Program-made: the position numbers and the translations under genes | In this document: positions 1 to 8,336 of the stretch, in pieces | Position numbering within the stretch: the first letter of the stretch is position 1 | Layout of the letters: every line of letters begins with the position of its first letter | NCBI GenBank assembly: GCA_003152215.1 | Contig: PLZP01000069.1 | Location: 1-48,549 of the forward strand | Length of the DNA stretch: 48,549 nucleotides | Reading direction: 5' to 3' | Origin: Acidimicrobiaceae bacterium | Lineage (GTDB): Bacteria; Actinomycetota; Acidimicrobiia; Acidimicrobiales; RAAP-2 | Notes under the pieces: model-generated | Database searches by the model: none | What the model saw: the letters and a program-made list of their open reading frames with translations, nothing else | What the model was told of the DNA's origin: nothing

Positions 1-11
1 CCAATAACTCG

Positions 12-1172
12 TCAGGTGCTCGTCGTCGTTGTCGATGTCGGACACGACAATTGATTTCGCGCAGCGAGCACTTGCGCGGCGGCACCGACCAACGTGGCTC
101 TCGGAATCGTTCCCGCACTCACGGCGTTGACAATGGCGGTCGAAATCTTGGCCGCGAGTGCCAACGATGCGCTCGGTGACGAGGGGGAGCCGTAGAGGAT
201 CAGGTCGTCGCCCGCCGCGAGGGCCTGCACCGAGGCCGCCGGTTCCGCCAAGTGCAGCGCGCTGATGGCCCCGGCGGAGAGCGAATCCGTGACGATGAGT
301 CCCGTGAAGCCGAGTGTCTTTCGAAGTGCCTGCACGACCACCGTAGAGAGTCCGGCCGGAAGCAAGGAGAGGCCAGGCACTCGAGCGTTGGACATCATCA
401 CCGCGGTCGCTCCGTTGGCGATGGCCTGTTTGAACGGCACGAGACCGGTGGTCTGGAGTTTCGGCCACGTCAGCGTGTTCGCGGGACCGTAGTCAGTGTT
501 GCGCGTGGCGTAACCGAGCCCCGGGAAGTGCTTCACCACCGACAGCACGCCGGCCTGGCTCAGTCCCTTCATGAACGCGGTGCCGTCGGTCGCCGCAATC
601 GCCGGATCGCCACTGAACGATCGATAGCCGTCGGGGTTGGCGGCACCCGGTTCCTGCGCCCGACCGTCGACGTCGAGCACGGGCGCCAGGTCAGTGTTCA
701 CCCCGGCACCGATGAGCTTCTTGCCAACGCGCACTCCGACCGCCGTTATTTGCGCGGCAGTGAGATTCTTGCCCATGGTCTGAGCCCAGGGAAACGATCC
801 GACGAGATTGGTGAGTCGCACGACGCCGCCGCCCTCCTCGTCCGTCATGACCACTAGTGCGTAGTGTCCCGGCCGTTGACGCTGGAGCGTGGCCAGTATC
901 GGCGCGAGCGTCGGCGGCGCCGTCGAGCCAAAGAGAAGGAGGCCGCCGTACCCGGCACGGGCGGCCGGACCCATCGCGCCAATATTTGTTGCGTACACCG
1001 GGACCGCAATCGTCTCGTTTGCCAGTTGGGGCAACGTCCACGCGTTGACAATCTGCGTGGCGCACGTCAGATTTGACGCGGCGCTCGCACCGTCACCGGC
1101 ACCCGCCGAGGCGACGATGCTGGCCGCAACGAGCACGCCAACTCCAAAAAATCGCCAGGTGCGCATCATCAA
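12..1172 (-). CDS. Secreted glycoside hydrolase family 3 (NagZ-like) protein
   Basis: About 384-386 aa; TTG, ATG and ATG are consecutive possible starts. The N-terminus has a charged stretch, a hydrophobic core and an Ala-rich cleavage region, so it is probably exported. The GH3 TIM-barrel signatures are visible: DEEGG near residue 110, KHFPGLG near 215 and the nucleophile region IVTDSL near 295. The family cleaves beta-linked sugars, often N-acetylglucosamine in peptidoglycan recycling. In classical NagZ a catalytic His follows KHFPGHG in a D-S-H motif; here the equivalent stretch reads NTDYGPA, so the acid/base may differ. The C-terminus is a short Thr/Ser tail. It diverges from the dioxygenase gene, with 64 bp between starts. 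The fold is well supported, the substrate is not. Confidence 0.85.
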   Translation of the reverse strand: MMMRTWRFFGVGVLVAASIVASAGAGDGASAASNLTCATQIVNAWTLPQLANETIAVPVYATNIGAMGPAARAGYGGLLLFGSTAPPTLAPILATLQRQRPGHYALVVMTDEEGGGVVRLTNLVGSFPWAQTMGKNLTAAQITAVGVRVGKKLIGAGVNTDLAPVLDVDGRAQEPGAANPDGYRSFSGDPAIAATDGTAFMKGLSQAGVLSVVKHFPGLGYATRNTDYGPANTLTWPKLQTTGLVPFKQAIANGATAVMMSNARVPGLSLLPAGLSTVVVQALRKTLGFTGLIVTDSLSAGAISALHLAEPAASVQALAAGDDLILYGSPSSPSASLALAAKISTAIVNAVSAGTIPRATLVGAAAQVLAARNQLSCPTSTTTTST

Positions 1173-1236
1173 AGGCTACGACGACACTGAAGTCAAAACC
1201 GGCCGGTACGCTCGCATTGATTGAAACGAGGAGCAC

Positions 1237-2019
1237 ATGACGTCTCTACTTCCCGCGGCGTTCATTGGTCACGGGTCGCCCATGAACGCGATCGACCACA
1301 ACCGCTATACGGAGTCGTGGGCGAGGTTTGGAGCGTCAATTGAGAAGCCCAAGGCAGTCCTCGTGGTCTCGGCTCATTGGTACGTGAACATCACGGCGAT
1401 TACCGCGATGCGCATGCCTCGAACCATTCACGACTTCTATGGTTTCCCTCCGGAGCTTTTCGCTGTGCAGTACCCCGCACCCGGTGATCCGTCCATCGCG
1501 GAGCGGATCGTCGACGTCGTGCAACCGACCTACATGGGCTTGGACGAAGATAGTTGGGGCATTGACCACGGCACGTGGTCCGTCCTCGTCCACATGTTCC
1601 CCCAAGCCGACGTGCCGGTACTCCAACTCTCGATCAACGCGGAACTCCCCTTCGACTACCACTTCAACCTCGGTGCACAGTTGCACGCGCTGCGCAGCGA
1701 AGGCGTCCTGATCGTGGGCAGCGGCAACGTGGTGCACAATTTGCGACTGGTTGATTGGAACTCACCGGGCAAGGGCACCGACTGGGCGCAACGATTCGAC
1801 GACGACGTCCGCGCAATCATGACGAGCGACGCCAATGAACTCGGCCAAGCGGGATCGCACCACGACTACTCCCTGGCCGTGCCGACGCCCGACCACTTCT
1901 TGCCCCTCGCGTACGTGGCCGGTCTCTCCGCCGCGGCCAATACGCCCACTCGCACCTTGATCGACGGCTACGAGATGGGCTCACTTTCAATGACCGCCTA
2001 CGAACTGCCGGCGGCGTAG
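1237..2019 (+). CDS. LigB-type extradiol dioxygenase (4,5-DOPA dioxygenase / YgiD-like)
   Basis: 260 aa, ATG preceded by GAGGAG at a good distance. It belongs to the class III extradiol ring-cleavage (LigB/DODA) family, which uses a metal ion to open catechol-type rings. Candidate ligands are His12 (in GHGSP), His47 (in SAHW) and a later His in [10 protein letters not shown]; a C-terminal PDHFLPL stretch is also typical. The length matches the family (about 260 aa). The physiological substrate cannot be read from sequence: E. coli YgiD acts on DOPA in vitro. No aromatic-degradation genes lie nearby. The gene converges on the end of the his-operon tail, with only 5 bp between stop codons. Confidence 0.88.
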   Translation: MTSLLPAAFIGHGSPMNAIDHNRYTESWARFGASIEKPKAVLVVSAHWYVNITAITAMRMPRTIHDFYGFPPELFAVQYPAPGDPSIAERIVDVVQPTYMGLDEDSWGIDHGTWSVLVHMFPQADVPVLQLSINAELPFDYHFNLGAQLHALRSEGVLIVGSGNVVHNLRLVDWNSPGKGTDWAQRFDDDVRAIMTSDANELGQAGSHHDYSLAVPTPDHFLPLAYVAGLSAAANTPTRTLIDGYEMGSLSMTAYELPAA

Positions 2020-2024
2020 CTCAC

Positions 2025-2258
2025 TCAGCGCGATGTGCGTTGCGCTCGATAGAGCGAAATGCCCAACGACGCAACGACGAGCAGCGGAAGAACGATGATG
2101 GCGGCGACATTCACCCCAGCGACTTCGCTCAGTAGCGCGATGACGCCAATGACAGTGAGCGCGGCGACAAAGAGTTCGGGCGTGTCACCAATGAGAAAGT
2201 CCCACCAGAATCGGGCGAAACCAATGAGGAGCCGAAGGACCAGTGGTCGACGATTCAC
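2025..2258 (-). CDS. Small two-helix membrane protein, tail of the his operon
   Basis: 77 aa. Two hydrophobic segments (about residues 26-45 and 50-68) follow an aromatic, amphipathic N-terminus (FWWDFLIGDTPELF) and are followed by a basic tail, suggesting a small inner-membrane protein with its ends in the cytoplasm. Its start overlaps the stop of the upstream membrane gene by 4 nt (ATGA), so the two are translationally coupled and probably work together. I do not recognise a named family. It is the last gene of a minus-strand run that begins with the histidine regulator. Confidence 0.7.
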   Translation of the reverse strand: MNRRPLVLRLLIGFARFWWDFLIGDTPELFVAALTVIGVIALLSEVAGVNVAAIIVLPLLVVASLGISLYRAQRTSR

Positions 2259-3046
2259 GTGGCCACCGCACTAGTTGTGGCTTGACGGCGACGAAGCAGA
2301 CTGACGCCGAGCCACGAGACAACGGCGTAGATGCCGATAAGACCGAAGAGCATTGTGTCGCCGCCCGGCCATCGAACTCGTAACCCTTCTCCGGTCCAGA
2401 ACGTTCCATAGGTAATGAGGAGGATGCCGACCGACATCTTCATGGCATTTTCGGGAACCCGTGACAACTGTTTGGCAACAACAACGCCCGTCACTGCGAC
2501 CACCACGATGGCGACGCCCGCCACACTCGCCGCCAAACCCAATCGATGTGCTGAGGTTCCCAGCGTCAGAACTGCGACGACGACCTCGAGTCCTTCGAGG
2601 AAGACTCCCTTGAACGCCATCACGAAGGCAATGCGATCGCGCCCTTGGCTCTGTCCCGATGCGCGCAGCTCTGCCACCTTCGCTTCATAGATGGCGTCTT
2701 CATCGTGCATCGACTTGAGCCCACTTGATCGCAAGATCGCCTTTCGAAGCCACTGCATTCCGAAGATGAGTAACACGCCACCAACGACAAGTCGCAAGAT
2801 ATTCAGTGGGATGCTCACGAGCGCCGGACCGAACGCGGCGACTAATGCCGCGAGCACGAACAACGCCGCAGCCACTCCCTCGAAGGCGGATCGCCAACCG
2901 CGGGTATGGCCAACCGCGAACACGATCGTCAGCGCTTCGACCATTTCAACGCAACAAGTGAGGAAGACGGCGCCGACCAGGACCACAACTCCCGACGAGA
3001 CCGACGCGGCAATGAACACGCTCAACGCTACCCGTTGGCGTACCAC
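2255..3046 (-). CDS. Multi-pass membrane protein, COG4280-like (possible cation transporter)
   Basis: 263 aa, GTG start. About seven hydrophobic segments in two halves. Each half carries an acidic membrane motif, EMVEALTIVFAVG near residue 34 and FLEGLEVV near 150, reminiscent of the E-G-L-E helices of FTR1/OFeT and GDT1-like cation transporters. A charged cytoplasmic loop (about residues 112-140) joins the halves. It follows hisIE after 33 nt on the same strand and overlaps the next small membrane gene by 4 nt, so it is probably co-transcribed with the his genes. A histidine- or metal-linked transport role is only an inference. Confidence 0.7.
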   Translation of the reverse strand: MVRQRVALSVFIAASVSSGVVVLVGAVFLTCCVEMVEALTIVFAVGHTRGWRSAFEGVAAALFVLAALVAAFGPALVSIPLNILRLVVGGVLLIFGMQWLRKAILRSSGLKSMHDEDAIYEAKVAELRASGQSQGRDRIAFVMAFKGVFLEGLEVVVAVLTLGTSAHRLGLAASVAGVAIVVVAVTGVVVAKQLSRVPENAMKMSVGILLITYGTFWTGEGLRVRWPGGDTMLFGLIGIYAVVSWLGVSLLRRRQATTSAVAT

Positions 3047-3079
3047 CGATACACCAGAACAAACTCGTATATGGGCGGT

Positions 3080-3625
3080 TCAGACGTCCCGTCGACGCAG
3101 TTCGTCTTCGATCGCCGCGGGGTCGAGTCCGCGGCTTCGCAGCAACACAAGCGTGTGGAACCACAAATCGGCCGCTTCGCTCACGACACGCTCATCGTCT
3201 TCGGCGAGCGCCGCCACCACCAACTCGACAGCCTCCTCACCAACCTTTCGGGCCACGCGAGCCGTTCCATCGTGCAAGAGCGACACGACGTACGAATCAG
3301 AGGAACCGGCCTCTTCACGCTGAAGTATCTTGCGCCACAGCCAGGGCGTGAAGCACGACGTTGATCCGTCGTGACAGGTGGGTCCGGAGGGCGTGGCACG
3401 AACGAGCACCGCGTCTTCGTCACAATCGAGCGCGACGTCGACGACGCGCAGTTCGTTCCCCGAGGTCTCTCCCTTTCGCCACAGTTTCTGACGTGAACGT
3501 GAGAAGAAATGAACGAGTCCGCTCGAACGCGTGAGTGCCAACGCCTCCTCGTCCATCCATCCCAACATCAAGACTCGGCCGGTCGCATCGTCCTGGATGA
3601 TTGCCGCTCGAAGCTCGTCGCTCAT
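3080..3625 (-). CDS. hisI: Bifunctional phosphoribosyl-AMP cyclohydrolase / phosphoribosyl-ATP pyrophosphatase (HisIE)
   Basis: 181 aa. It catalyses steps 2 and 3 of histidine synthesis in the cytoplasm. The N-terminal HisI domain (about residues 1-95) has LMLGWMDEEAL, FFSRSRQKLWRKGETSGN and the metal-binding motifs DCDED and GPTCHDGSTSCF. The C-terminal HisE domain (about 97-181) has the helical ARKVGEEAVELVVAAL and EAADLWFHTLVLL signatures with the acidic residues that bind Mg. Two-domain fusions of this kind are common in enterobacteria and Bacteroidetes; many actinobacteria keep hisI and hisE separate. Its start overlaps the hisF stop by 4 nt. It is the last clear his gene of the minus-strand operon. 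Confidence 0.95.
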   Translation of the reverse strand: MSDELRAAIIQDDATGRVLMLGWMDEEALALTRSSGLVHFFSRSRQKLWRKGETSGNELRVVDVALDCDEDAVLVRATPSGPTCHDGSTSCFTPWLWRKILQREEAGSSDSYVVSLLHDGTARVARKVGEEAVELVVAALAEDDERVVSEAADLWFHTLVLLRSRGLDPAAIEDELRRRDV

Positions 3626-4374
3626 GGTCGCTCCTTCATTGGTCGCAGTTGAATGCCTAATGCTTCGATTTCGTCACGCAGTCCGGGTAGTCCCGCTGGG
3701 TTCTCGTGGACGATTGACGCGACCAGCGCGGCGTCCGCGATTCGCAGTGCCGCAACGACGTGCGCCGCGGACCCCGCGCCGCCAGACGCAATGACGGGAA
3801 TCGCCACGGCGTCGCGCACCGCCGCGGTCAATGCCAGATCGAATCCTTCTCGCCGGCCGTCGTGCGCAATGGACGTCAAGAGAATCTCACCCGCGCCCCG
3901 CGCGGCCGCCTCGACGGCCCACGGAATCGTCTGGGTCGTGGTCGCAACCCTCCCACCGTGGGTGTGTACGACACCGTCGCCGGCGTCAATGGCGACCACC
4001 ACGGCCTGGCTGCCGTAGCGCGAGGCAATCGCGGTGATGAGAGTTGGGTCAGCGAGCGCGGCGGAGTTGAGTGACACTCGATCGGCGCCCGATTCGATAA
4101 TTCGAATCGCATCCTCGACCGAGCGAACTCCTCCCCCCACCGTGAAGGGAATCTCCAGTACATCGGCGACTTGCGCGACGACGGATGTCATGGTCGCGAC
4201 ATCATCGGGTGTCGCCGCAATGTCAAGAAAGACAAGTTCGTCGGCGCCACCATCGCTGTAGTACTTCGCGAGCTCCACCGGGTCGCCTACGTCGCGAAGC
4301 CCGACGAAATTCACGCCTTTCACCACGCGACCGTGCGCGACGTCAAGACAGGGAATCAGGCGCGGGAGAGGCAT
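3622..4374 (-). CDS. hisF: Imidazole glycerol-phosphate synthase cyclase subunit HisF
   Basis: 250 aa from the ATG at 4374. The same frame is open further upstream, but the family's first residues (PLPRLIPCLDVAHGRVVKG) begin here. TIM-barrel cyclase that, with HisH, converts PRFAR and ammonia to IGP and AICAR. Catalytic Asp11 (in PCLDV) and the second Asp (in VVAIDAGDG, near residue 130) are present, as are the phosphate-binding FTVGGGVRS and VIASGGAG loops. Its start lies inside the 3' end of hisH (19-nt overlap), which supports coupled expression of the two subunits of the complex. Confidence 0.96.
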   Translation of the reverse strand: MPLPRLIPCLDVAHGRVVKGVNFVGLRDVGDPVELAKYYSDGGADELVFLDIAATPDDVATMTSVVAQVADVLEIPFTVGGGVRSVEDAIRIIESGADRVSLNSAALADPTLITAIASRYGSQAVVVAIDAGDGVVHTHGGRVATTTQTIPWAVEAAARGAGEILLTSIAHDGRREGFDLALTAAVRDAVAIPVIASGGAGSAAHVVAALRIADAALVASIVHENPAGLPGLRDEIEALGIQLRPMKERP

Positions 4375-4910
4375 TGCTCGAGAAAGGCCAGTCCGGCCGC
4401 GGCACTCTTCTCCGGGTGGAACTGCACGCCCAAGAAGGATCCTCGCTCGATGGCGACGATAACTCCGTCGGACGTCGCGACGCTGTCGTTCGACTGTGCG
4501 GCGTAGGAGTGCGCGAAGTAGTAGGCCTCGCCCCACGGATCGACCTGCGCCCAACCAAGTCTCGGAACTCGACCTTCGCTCATGCGGTAGACCGAGCCTG
4601 CGAGGAGACCGATTCCCTCGACGCCGCCATCCTCTTCACTCGTTTCGAGCGCGAGCTGCATGCCAAGACAGATGCCGAGTATTGGTCCCCCGTCATCGAA
4701 TCGTTCTCGAATGGCCCGTGCCGCACCGGTCGTATTCAGATGTGCCATTGCGCTGCGCGCCGATCCGACACCAGGGAGCACGACCTGCGCACTCCCCTTA
4801 ATCGTGAACGGGTCACTGGAAACGACACTCGTTGCACCAAGGTGAGCCAGTGCCGCCCGGACCGATCGAGTGTTGCCGGCGCCGTAGTCGACGACGACAA
4901 CGTCACTCAC
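4356..4910 (-). CDS. hisH: Imidazole glycerol-phosphate synthase glutaminase subunit HisH
   Basis: 184 aa class I glutamine amidotransferase that supplies ammonia to HisF. The nucleophile Cys lies in GICLGMQLALETSEE (near residue 80) and the His-Glu of the triad in VQFHPEKS (near 165). DYGAGNTRSV and LPGVG at the N-terminus are typical HisH motifs. The protein is slightly shorter than the usual 195-210 aa. Its start overlaps the hisC-hisB fusion stop by 4 nt, and its end overlaps hisF by 19 nt. Confidence 0.95.
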   Translation of the reverse strand: MSDVVVVDYGAGNTRSVRAALAHLGATSVVSSDPFTIKGSAQVVLPGVGSARSAMAHLNTTGAARAIRERFDDGGPILGICLGMQLALETSEEDGGVEGIGLLAGSVYRMSEGRVPRLGWAQVDPWGEAYYFAHSYAAQSNDSVATSDGVIVAIERGSFLGVQFHPEKSAAAGLAFLEQCLSRA

Positions 4911-6427
4911 AAGGATCCTTTGGTGGAGCGAACGAGTGAACCATCTCGCGTAAGAGCTTGGGCCAGTGCTCGGCCAACGGCCTTAAAGGACGCCTCGGCC
5001 ACGTGGTGGTCGTTCTCGCCCGTCGCGGTGACGTGCAACGTAATGCGAGCGGTCTGGGCCAGTGACTGAAAGGCGTGGGCCGCCATGCCCGGATCTGGAT
5101 CGATGGAGATGTTGGCAGTAGCTCGTCCCGATAGGTCGACGACGGCGTGCGCGAGCGCCTCGTCCATGGGAACGCGAGCCTCGCCGTAGCGGGTTAGTCC
5201 GCGACGATCGCCGAGCGCTTCGTCGAGCGCCTCGCCGAACGTTCGCATCATGTCCTCGACCATGTGGTGTTCGCCGGTCTCCAGATCCCCGACACCTTCG
5301 AGGCGAAGGTCCATGCCACCGTGAAACGCCAACTGCTGGAGCATGTGATCGTAGAAGCCCAGTCCCGTGTTGACGTACACCCGTCCTTCGCCCGGCACAC
5401 GAAGGCGAACGGTGAGGAGCGTCTCGGCCGTGGCACGACGGTGGCGAAGGGGCTGGCTCGGCAGATCCACGCCCTTCATGACGCAGCGCAGCGCGTCGAG
5501 GAGGACCTCGTCGTCCAGTTCATCTTTGACGCTGATGCGCAGACCTCCGGCGTAGGCGCGCACCACAACGCCAAAGGCCATGAGTTCATTCACCAACCTT
5601 TCGGGATCGTCCATAGGAATAAACAGGAAGTTCGTGAACGACGTAAGTGGCGTGAGTCCGAGTTTCGTTAACTCGCCCGCGAGTCGATCGCGTTCCGCGT
5701 TCTGGCCTGACACGTCCAGCGGCGTGGCGATCGCCGCCAACGCCAGCGACGCCGAGAGCGATGACACGGACAACGGAGCCTGGTACGAGGTGATTATTTC
5801 AATCAGTTCGGGGCTCGCAATGGCGTAGCCGACGCGCGCTCCGGCGAGCCCGTAGGCCTTCGAGAACGTGCGCAGCACGATCGCTCCATCGCGCACTCGA
5901 TCGAGTGCGTCAACCCCGGCGTAGTCGGCGTAGGCCTCATCGATAACGAGTTGGCCCGGGACGTCAGGGATGTCGACCAACTCCCCCGTCGGATTATTGG
6001 GGCGGCAGACGAAGACGAGATCCGCCTCGGCGGGGTTGTCCACGATGGAGGCGCCAGCCATTGACGCGGCAAACGGGTACATCGAATAGGAGAACTTCGG
6101 CACGGTTGCGACGGTGCCTCCCTCGGCGAAGAGCCTGGCGAGCAGGACGATGAACTCGTCACTCCCCGCGCCCAATGCCACCTGATCGAGACCAACGTCG
6201 TGTCGCTTCGCGATTGCCTCGCGCAGGGCGACGTAGCGTCCGCGATCGTATTCATTCACGTCGGCGAGCGCTCGGGCCAGCGCCGCCGGGCGCGCGCTGG
6301 GAGGTGGCGTCGCCGCGACGTTCCCGTCGAAACGAATGATGGCGCGAGGGTCGAGACCGGCACGTTCAGCAATGACTTCATTCGACGGAGGCCACTGGTA
6401 CGCATCGAGCGCGACGGGGCGCGTCAT
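4907..6427 (-). CDS. hisC-hisB: Fused histidinol-phosphate aminotransferase (HisC) and imidazoleglycerol-phosphate dehydratase (HisB)
   Basis: 506 aa, one open frame with two enzymes. Residues 1-320 are a compact HisC: NNPTG at 144-148, DEAY at 163-166, and the PLP lysine K190 in TFSKAYGLAGARVG. Residues 328-506 are a full dehydratase: GLGFYDHMLQQLAFHGG, EHHMVED, DEALAHAVVDLSG, and the second His cluster ENDHHVAEASFKA, so all manganese-binding motifs are present. HisB makes imidazole-acetol phosphate and HisC transaminates it, so consecutive steps sit on one chain. This differs from the E. coli HisB fusion, whose partner is a HAD phosphatase; no phosphatase domain is present here. The linker is only about 8 residues. 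Both ends overlap their neighbours by 4 nt. Confidence 0.95.
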   Translation of the reverse strand: MTRPVALDAYQWPPSNEVIAERAGLDPRAIIRFDGNVAATPPPSARPAALARALADVNEYDRGRYVALREAIAKRHDVGLDQVALGAGSDEFIVLLARLFAEGGTVATVPKFSYSMYPFAASMAGASIVDNPAEADLVFVCRPNNPTGELVDIPDVPGQLVIDEAYADYAGVDALDRVRDGAIVLRTFSKAYGLAGARVGYAIASPELIEIITSYQAPLSVSSLSASLALAAIATPLDVSGQNAERDRLAGELTKLGLTPLTSFTNFLFIPMDDPERLVNELMAFGVVVRAYAGGLRISVKDELDDEVLLDALRCVMKGVDLPSQPLRHRRATAETLLTVRLRVPGEGRVYVNTGLGFYDHMLQQLAFHGGMDLRLEGVGDLETGEHHMVEDMMRTFGEALDEALGDRRGLTRYGEARVPMDEALAHAVVDLSGRATANISIDPDPGMAAHAFQSLAQTARITLHVTATGENDHHVAEASFKAVGRALAQALTRDGSLVRSTKGSL

Positions 6428-7482
6428 CGTCGTGCCGTGGCTTTGTGCGCGGACATGCCTTCGAGTTCAGCGAGTGCTTCAATCGTGGAGGCCAGCCGCT
6501 CGAGTCCATCCTTGGTCACTCGCTGTACGGTCACGGTCTTCATAAATGCTTCAAGCCCGAGACCGCCCGTCGACTTGGCCCAACCACCAGTTGGCAATAC
6601 GTGATTGCCTCCGGTGGCGTAGTCGCCCGCAGGCACCGGTGAATAGGGACCGACAAAGACCGCGCCGGCGTTTCGAATGCGGTCGGCCAGTGACTCGGCG
6701 CGGACGCCGAGCAGCGCAACATGCTCTGCGGCGTACGCCTCCACCTCGGCCAACGCTGCTTCGAGATCATCACCGACGCGAACCACGTAGGCGCGAGAGT
6801 CGGGACCGTGTTCCATCTGTGCGTCGAGTTCCTGTTGAATGATCGCTTCATCGAACCCCTCATCCGCGACGACGACGATCTCGCTTGGTCCGGCGGGCAG
6901 GTCAATCGCCACGTCGCGGCTCACCAACAACTTCGCAGTATTCACGGCACTGCCGCCAGGTCCGAAAATCTTGTCCACGGCAGCGATCGATTCCGTGCCG
7001 TACGCCATCGCGGCGATGGCCTGGGCGCCACCAATCGCCCACACTTCATCAATGCCGAGCAATGCTGCGGCGGCGGCCACGGCCGCGGAGCCATTGGGTG
7101 GGGTGCACACGACGATCCGCTCCACGCCAGCAACTTGGGCCGGAACAGCGGACATGATCAGCGACGAGACCAAGCCCTTTGGCACGTAAATGCCGATCGA
7201 GCGGATTGGTGACCAACGACGTTCGAGCGTGACGCCGGGCGACACTTCGAGGGTGAGATCGGCCGGACGTTGCGCCGCGTGCCATGTGCGAACGGACTCG
7301 GCGGCGGCCAGCACCGCGGCCGTGGGGATGTCGCCGTAGGGCACGGCACGTTCGGGCGTGGTGGCCGTCGTCGCGTCAAAGCGCTGGGACCACTCGACGA
7401 GCGCAGCATCACCACGCGCCCGAACGTCATTGACGACCTCTTCGATGGAGATCGGTTTGTCAGTACTCAAGGGCTCGCTCAC
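6424..7482 (-). CDS. hisD: Histidinol dehydrogenase, compact form
   Basis: 352 aa; family members are usually about 430. It oxidises histidinol to histidine in two NAD-dependent steps. Zinc ligands and catalytic residues can be matched: Q222 and H225 (in AQMEHGPD), the E253-H254 pair, D287 (in AGDYATGGNHVLPTGG) and H346 (in EGMSAHK). The NAD-fold motifs GIYVPKG and VDKIFGPGG are present. The shortening has two sources: the N-terminal arm (about 40-45 residues) is absent, and the H225-H254 spacing is 29 residues where E. coli numbering has 65. Because all key residues remain, it is probably active. It overlaps hisG and the hisC-hisB fusion by 4 nt at each end. Confidence 0.93.
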   Translation of the reverse strand: MSEPLSTDKPISIEEVVNDVRARGDAALVEWSQRFDATTATTPERAVPYGDIPTAAVLAAAESVRTWHAAQRPADLTLEVSPGVTLERRWSPIRSIGIYVPKGLVSSLIMSAVPAQVAGVERIVVCTPPNGSAAVAAAAALLGIDEVWAIGGAQAIAAMAYGTESIAAVDKIFGPGGSAVNTAKLLVSRDVAIDLPAGPSEIVVVADEGFDEAIIQQELDAQMEHGPDSRAYVVRVGDDLEAALAEVEAYAAEHVALLGVRAESLADRIRNAGAVFVGPYSPVPAGDYATGGNHVLPTGGWAKSTGGLGLEAFMKTVTVQRVTKDGLERLASTIEALAELEGMSAHKATARR

Positions 7483-8336
7483 TTCACCATCCGTTCGACG
7501 GGCAGCGTGAGAATTGAACTCGCGCCAGCGGCTTCCAACTTTGGCAATAGGGACCAGATCTCGGCGGCCGGCACCAAGGCGTGCACGGCCACGACGCCGG
7601 GCGTCGCGAGGTCCATCACGGTCGGTGATCCCGACGTCGGCAAGAGCGCGGTCACCTCACTTAATCGGACTTTCGCAACGTTGCACAAGAGGTAGCGATT
7701 GGCTCGCGCGTTGATGACCGAGCCGAGCACCATGGTGAGCGTTCGACGCGCTTCGTAGTCGGTCGAGCCAACGCGTCCAACCAGCACCGCTTCGGATTCG
7801 AAGACCGTGCCGATGGAGCGAAGTCCATTGGTCCGTAACGTGCTGCCCGTTGAAACGAGATCGATGATGGCATCGGCGAGGCCGAGTCGTGGTGAGATCT
7901 CGACCGAACCGGTAACTTGGACCAGTTCGGCCTTTATGCCTCGATCAGCGAGTGCGCGTTCGGCAATCTTCGGGTGCGAGGTCGCGATGCGCTGACCTTC
8001 AAGGTCCTCGATCTTCACTGCCGGATCCTCCATGGGGACCGCAGCTTGCAATGAACACGCGCCGTAGCCGAGACGCAACAACACCTCCACGTCGCACTCG
8101 CGCTCTGAGATGAGGTCCAGTCCCGTTATCCCACAGTCAACAACACCGTCTTGCACATATTCTGGGACGTCCTCGGCACGCACGAACAGGAGGTCGATGT
8201 CGGCGTTGCGACAGTGCGACTGCAGGACCCGCTCGCCCGGCTCTTGAGGTGCGACGCCGCTCGCCTCGAGGAGCAACCACGACGGTTCGCGTAGCCGTCC
8301 CTTCGAAGGAAGCGCGAGTGAAAGTCTGCGATTCAT
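7479..8336 (-). CDS. hisG: ATP phosphoribosyltransferase HisG, long form
   Basis: 285 aa. First and committed enzyme of histidine synthesis, condensing ATP with PRPP. The two-lobed catalytic part has LALPSKGRL at the N-terminus, DCGITGLDLI near residue 70 and the PRPP-binding stretch DLVSTGSTLRTNGL near 160. The last 75 or so residues form the regulatory domain of the long (HisG-L) class, which mediates feedback inhibition by histidine, so no HisZ partner is needed. Its start overlaps the stop of the upstream regulator gene by 4 nt. Confidence 0.95.
   Translation of the reverse strand: MNRRLSLALPSKGRLREPSWLLLEASGVAPQEPGERVLQSHCRNADIDLLFVRAEDVPEYVQDGVVDCGITGLDLISERECDVEVLLRLGYGACSLQAAVPMEDPAVKIEDLEGQRIATSHPKIAERALADRGIKAELVQVTGSVEISPRLGLADAIIDLVSTGSTLRTNGLRSIGTVFESEAVLVGRVGSTDYEARRTLTMVLGSVINARANRYLLCNVAKVRLSEVTALLPTSGSPTVMDLATPGVVAVHALVPAAEIWSLLPKLEAAGASSILTLPVERMVK

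Noticed and set aside
4375-4554. 60-residue N-terminal extension of HisF
   Set aside because: It lies inside hisH and the family's first residues begin at the ATG at 4374.
4185-5069. 294-codon plus-strand frame opposite hisF/hisH/hisC-hisB
   Set aside because: Arg/Ser-rich shadow frame without motifs; the minus strand encodes three recognised enzymes.
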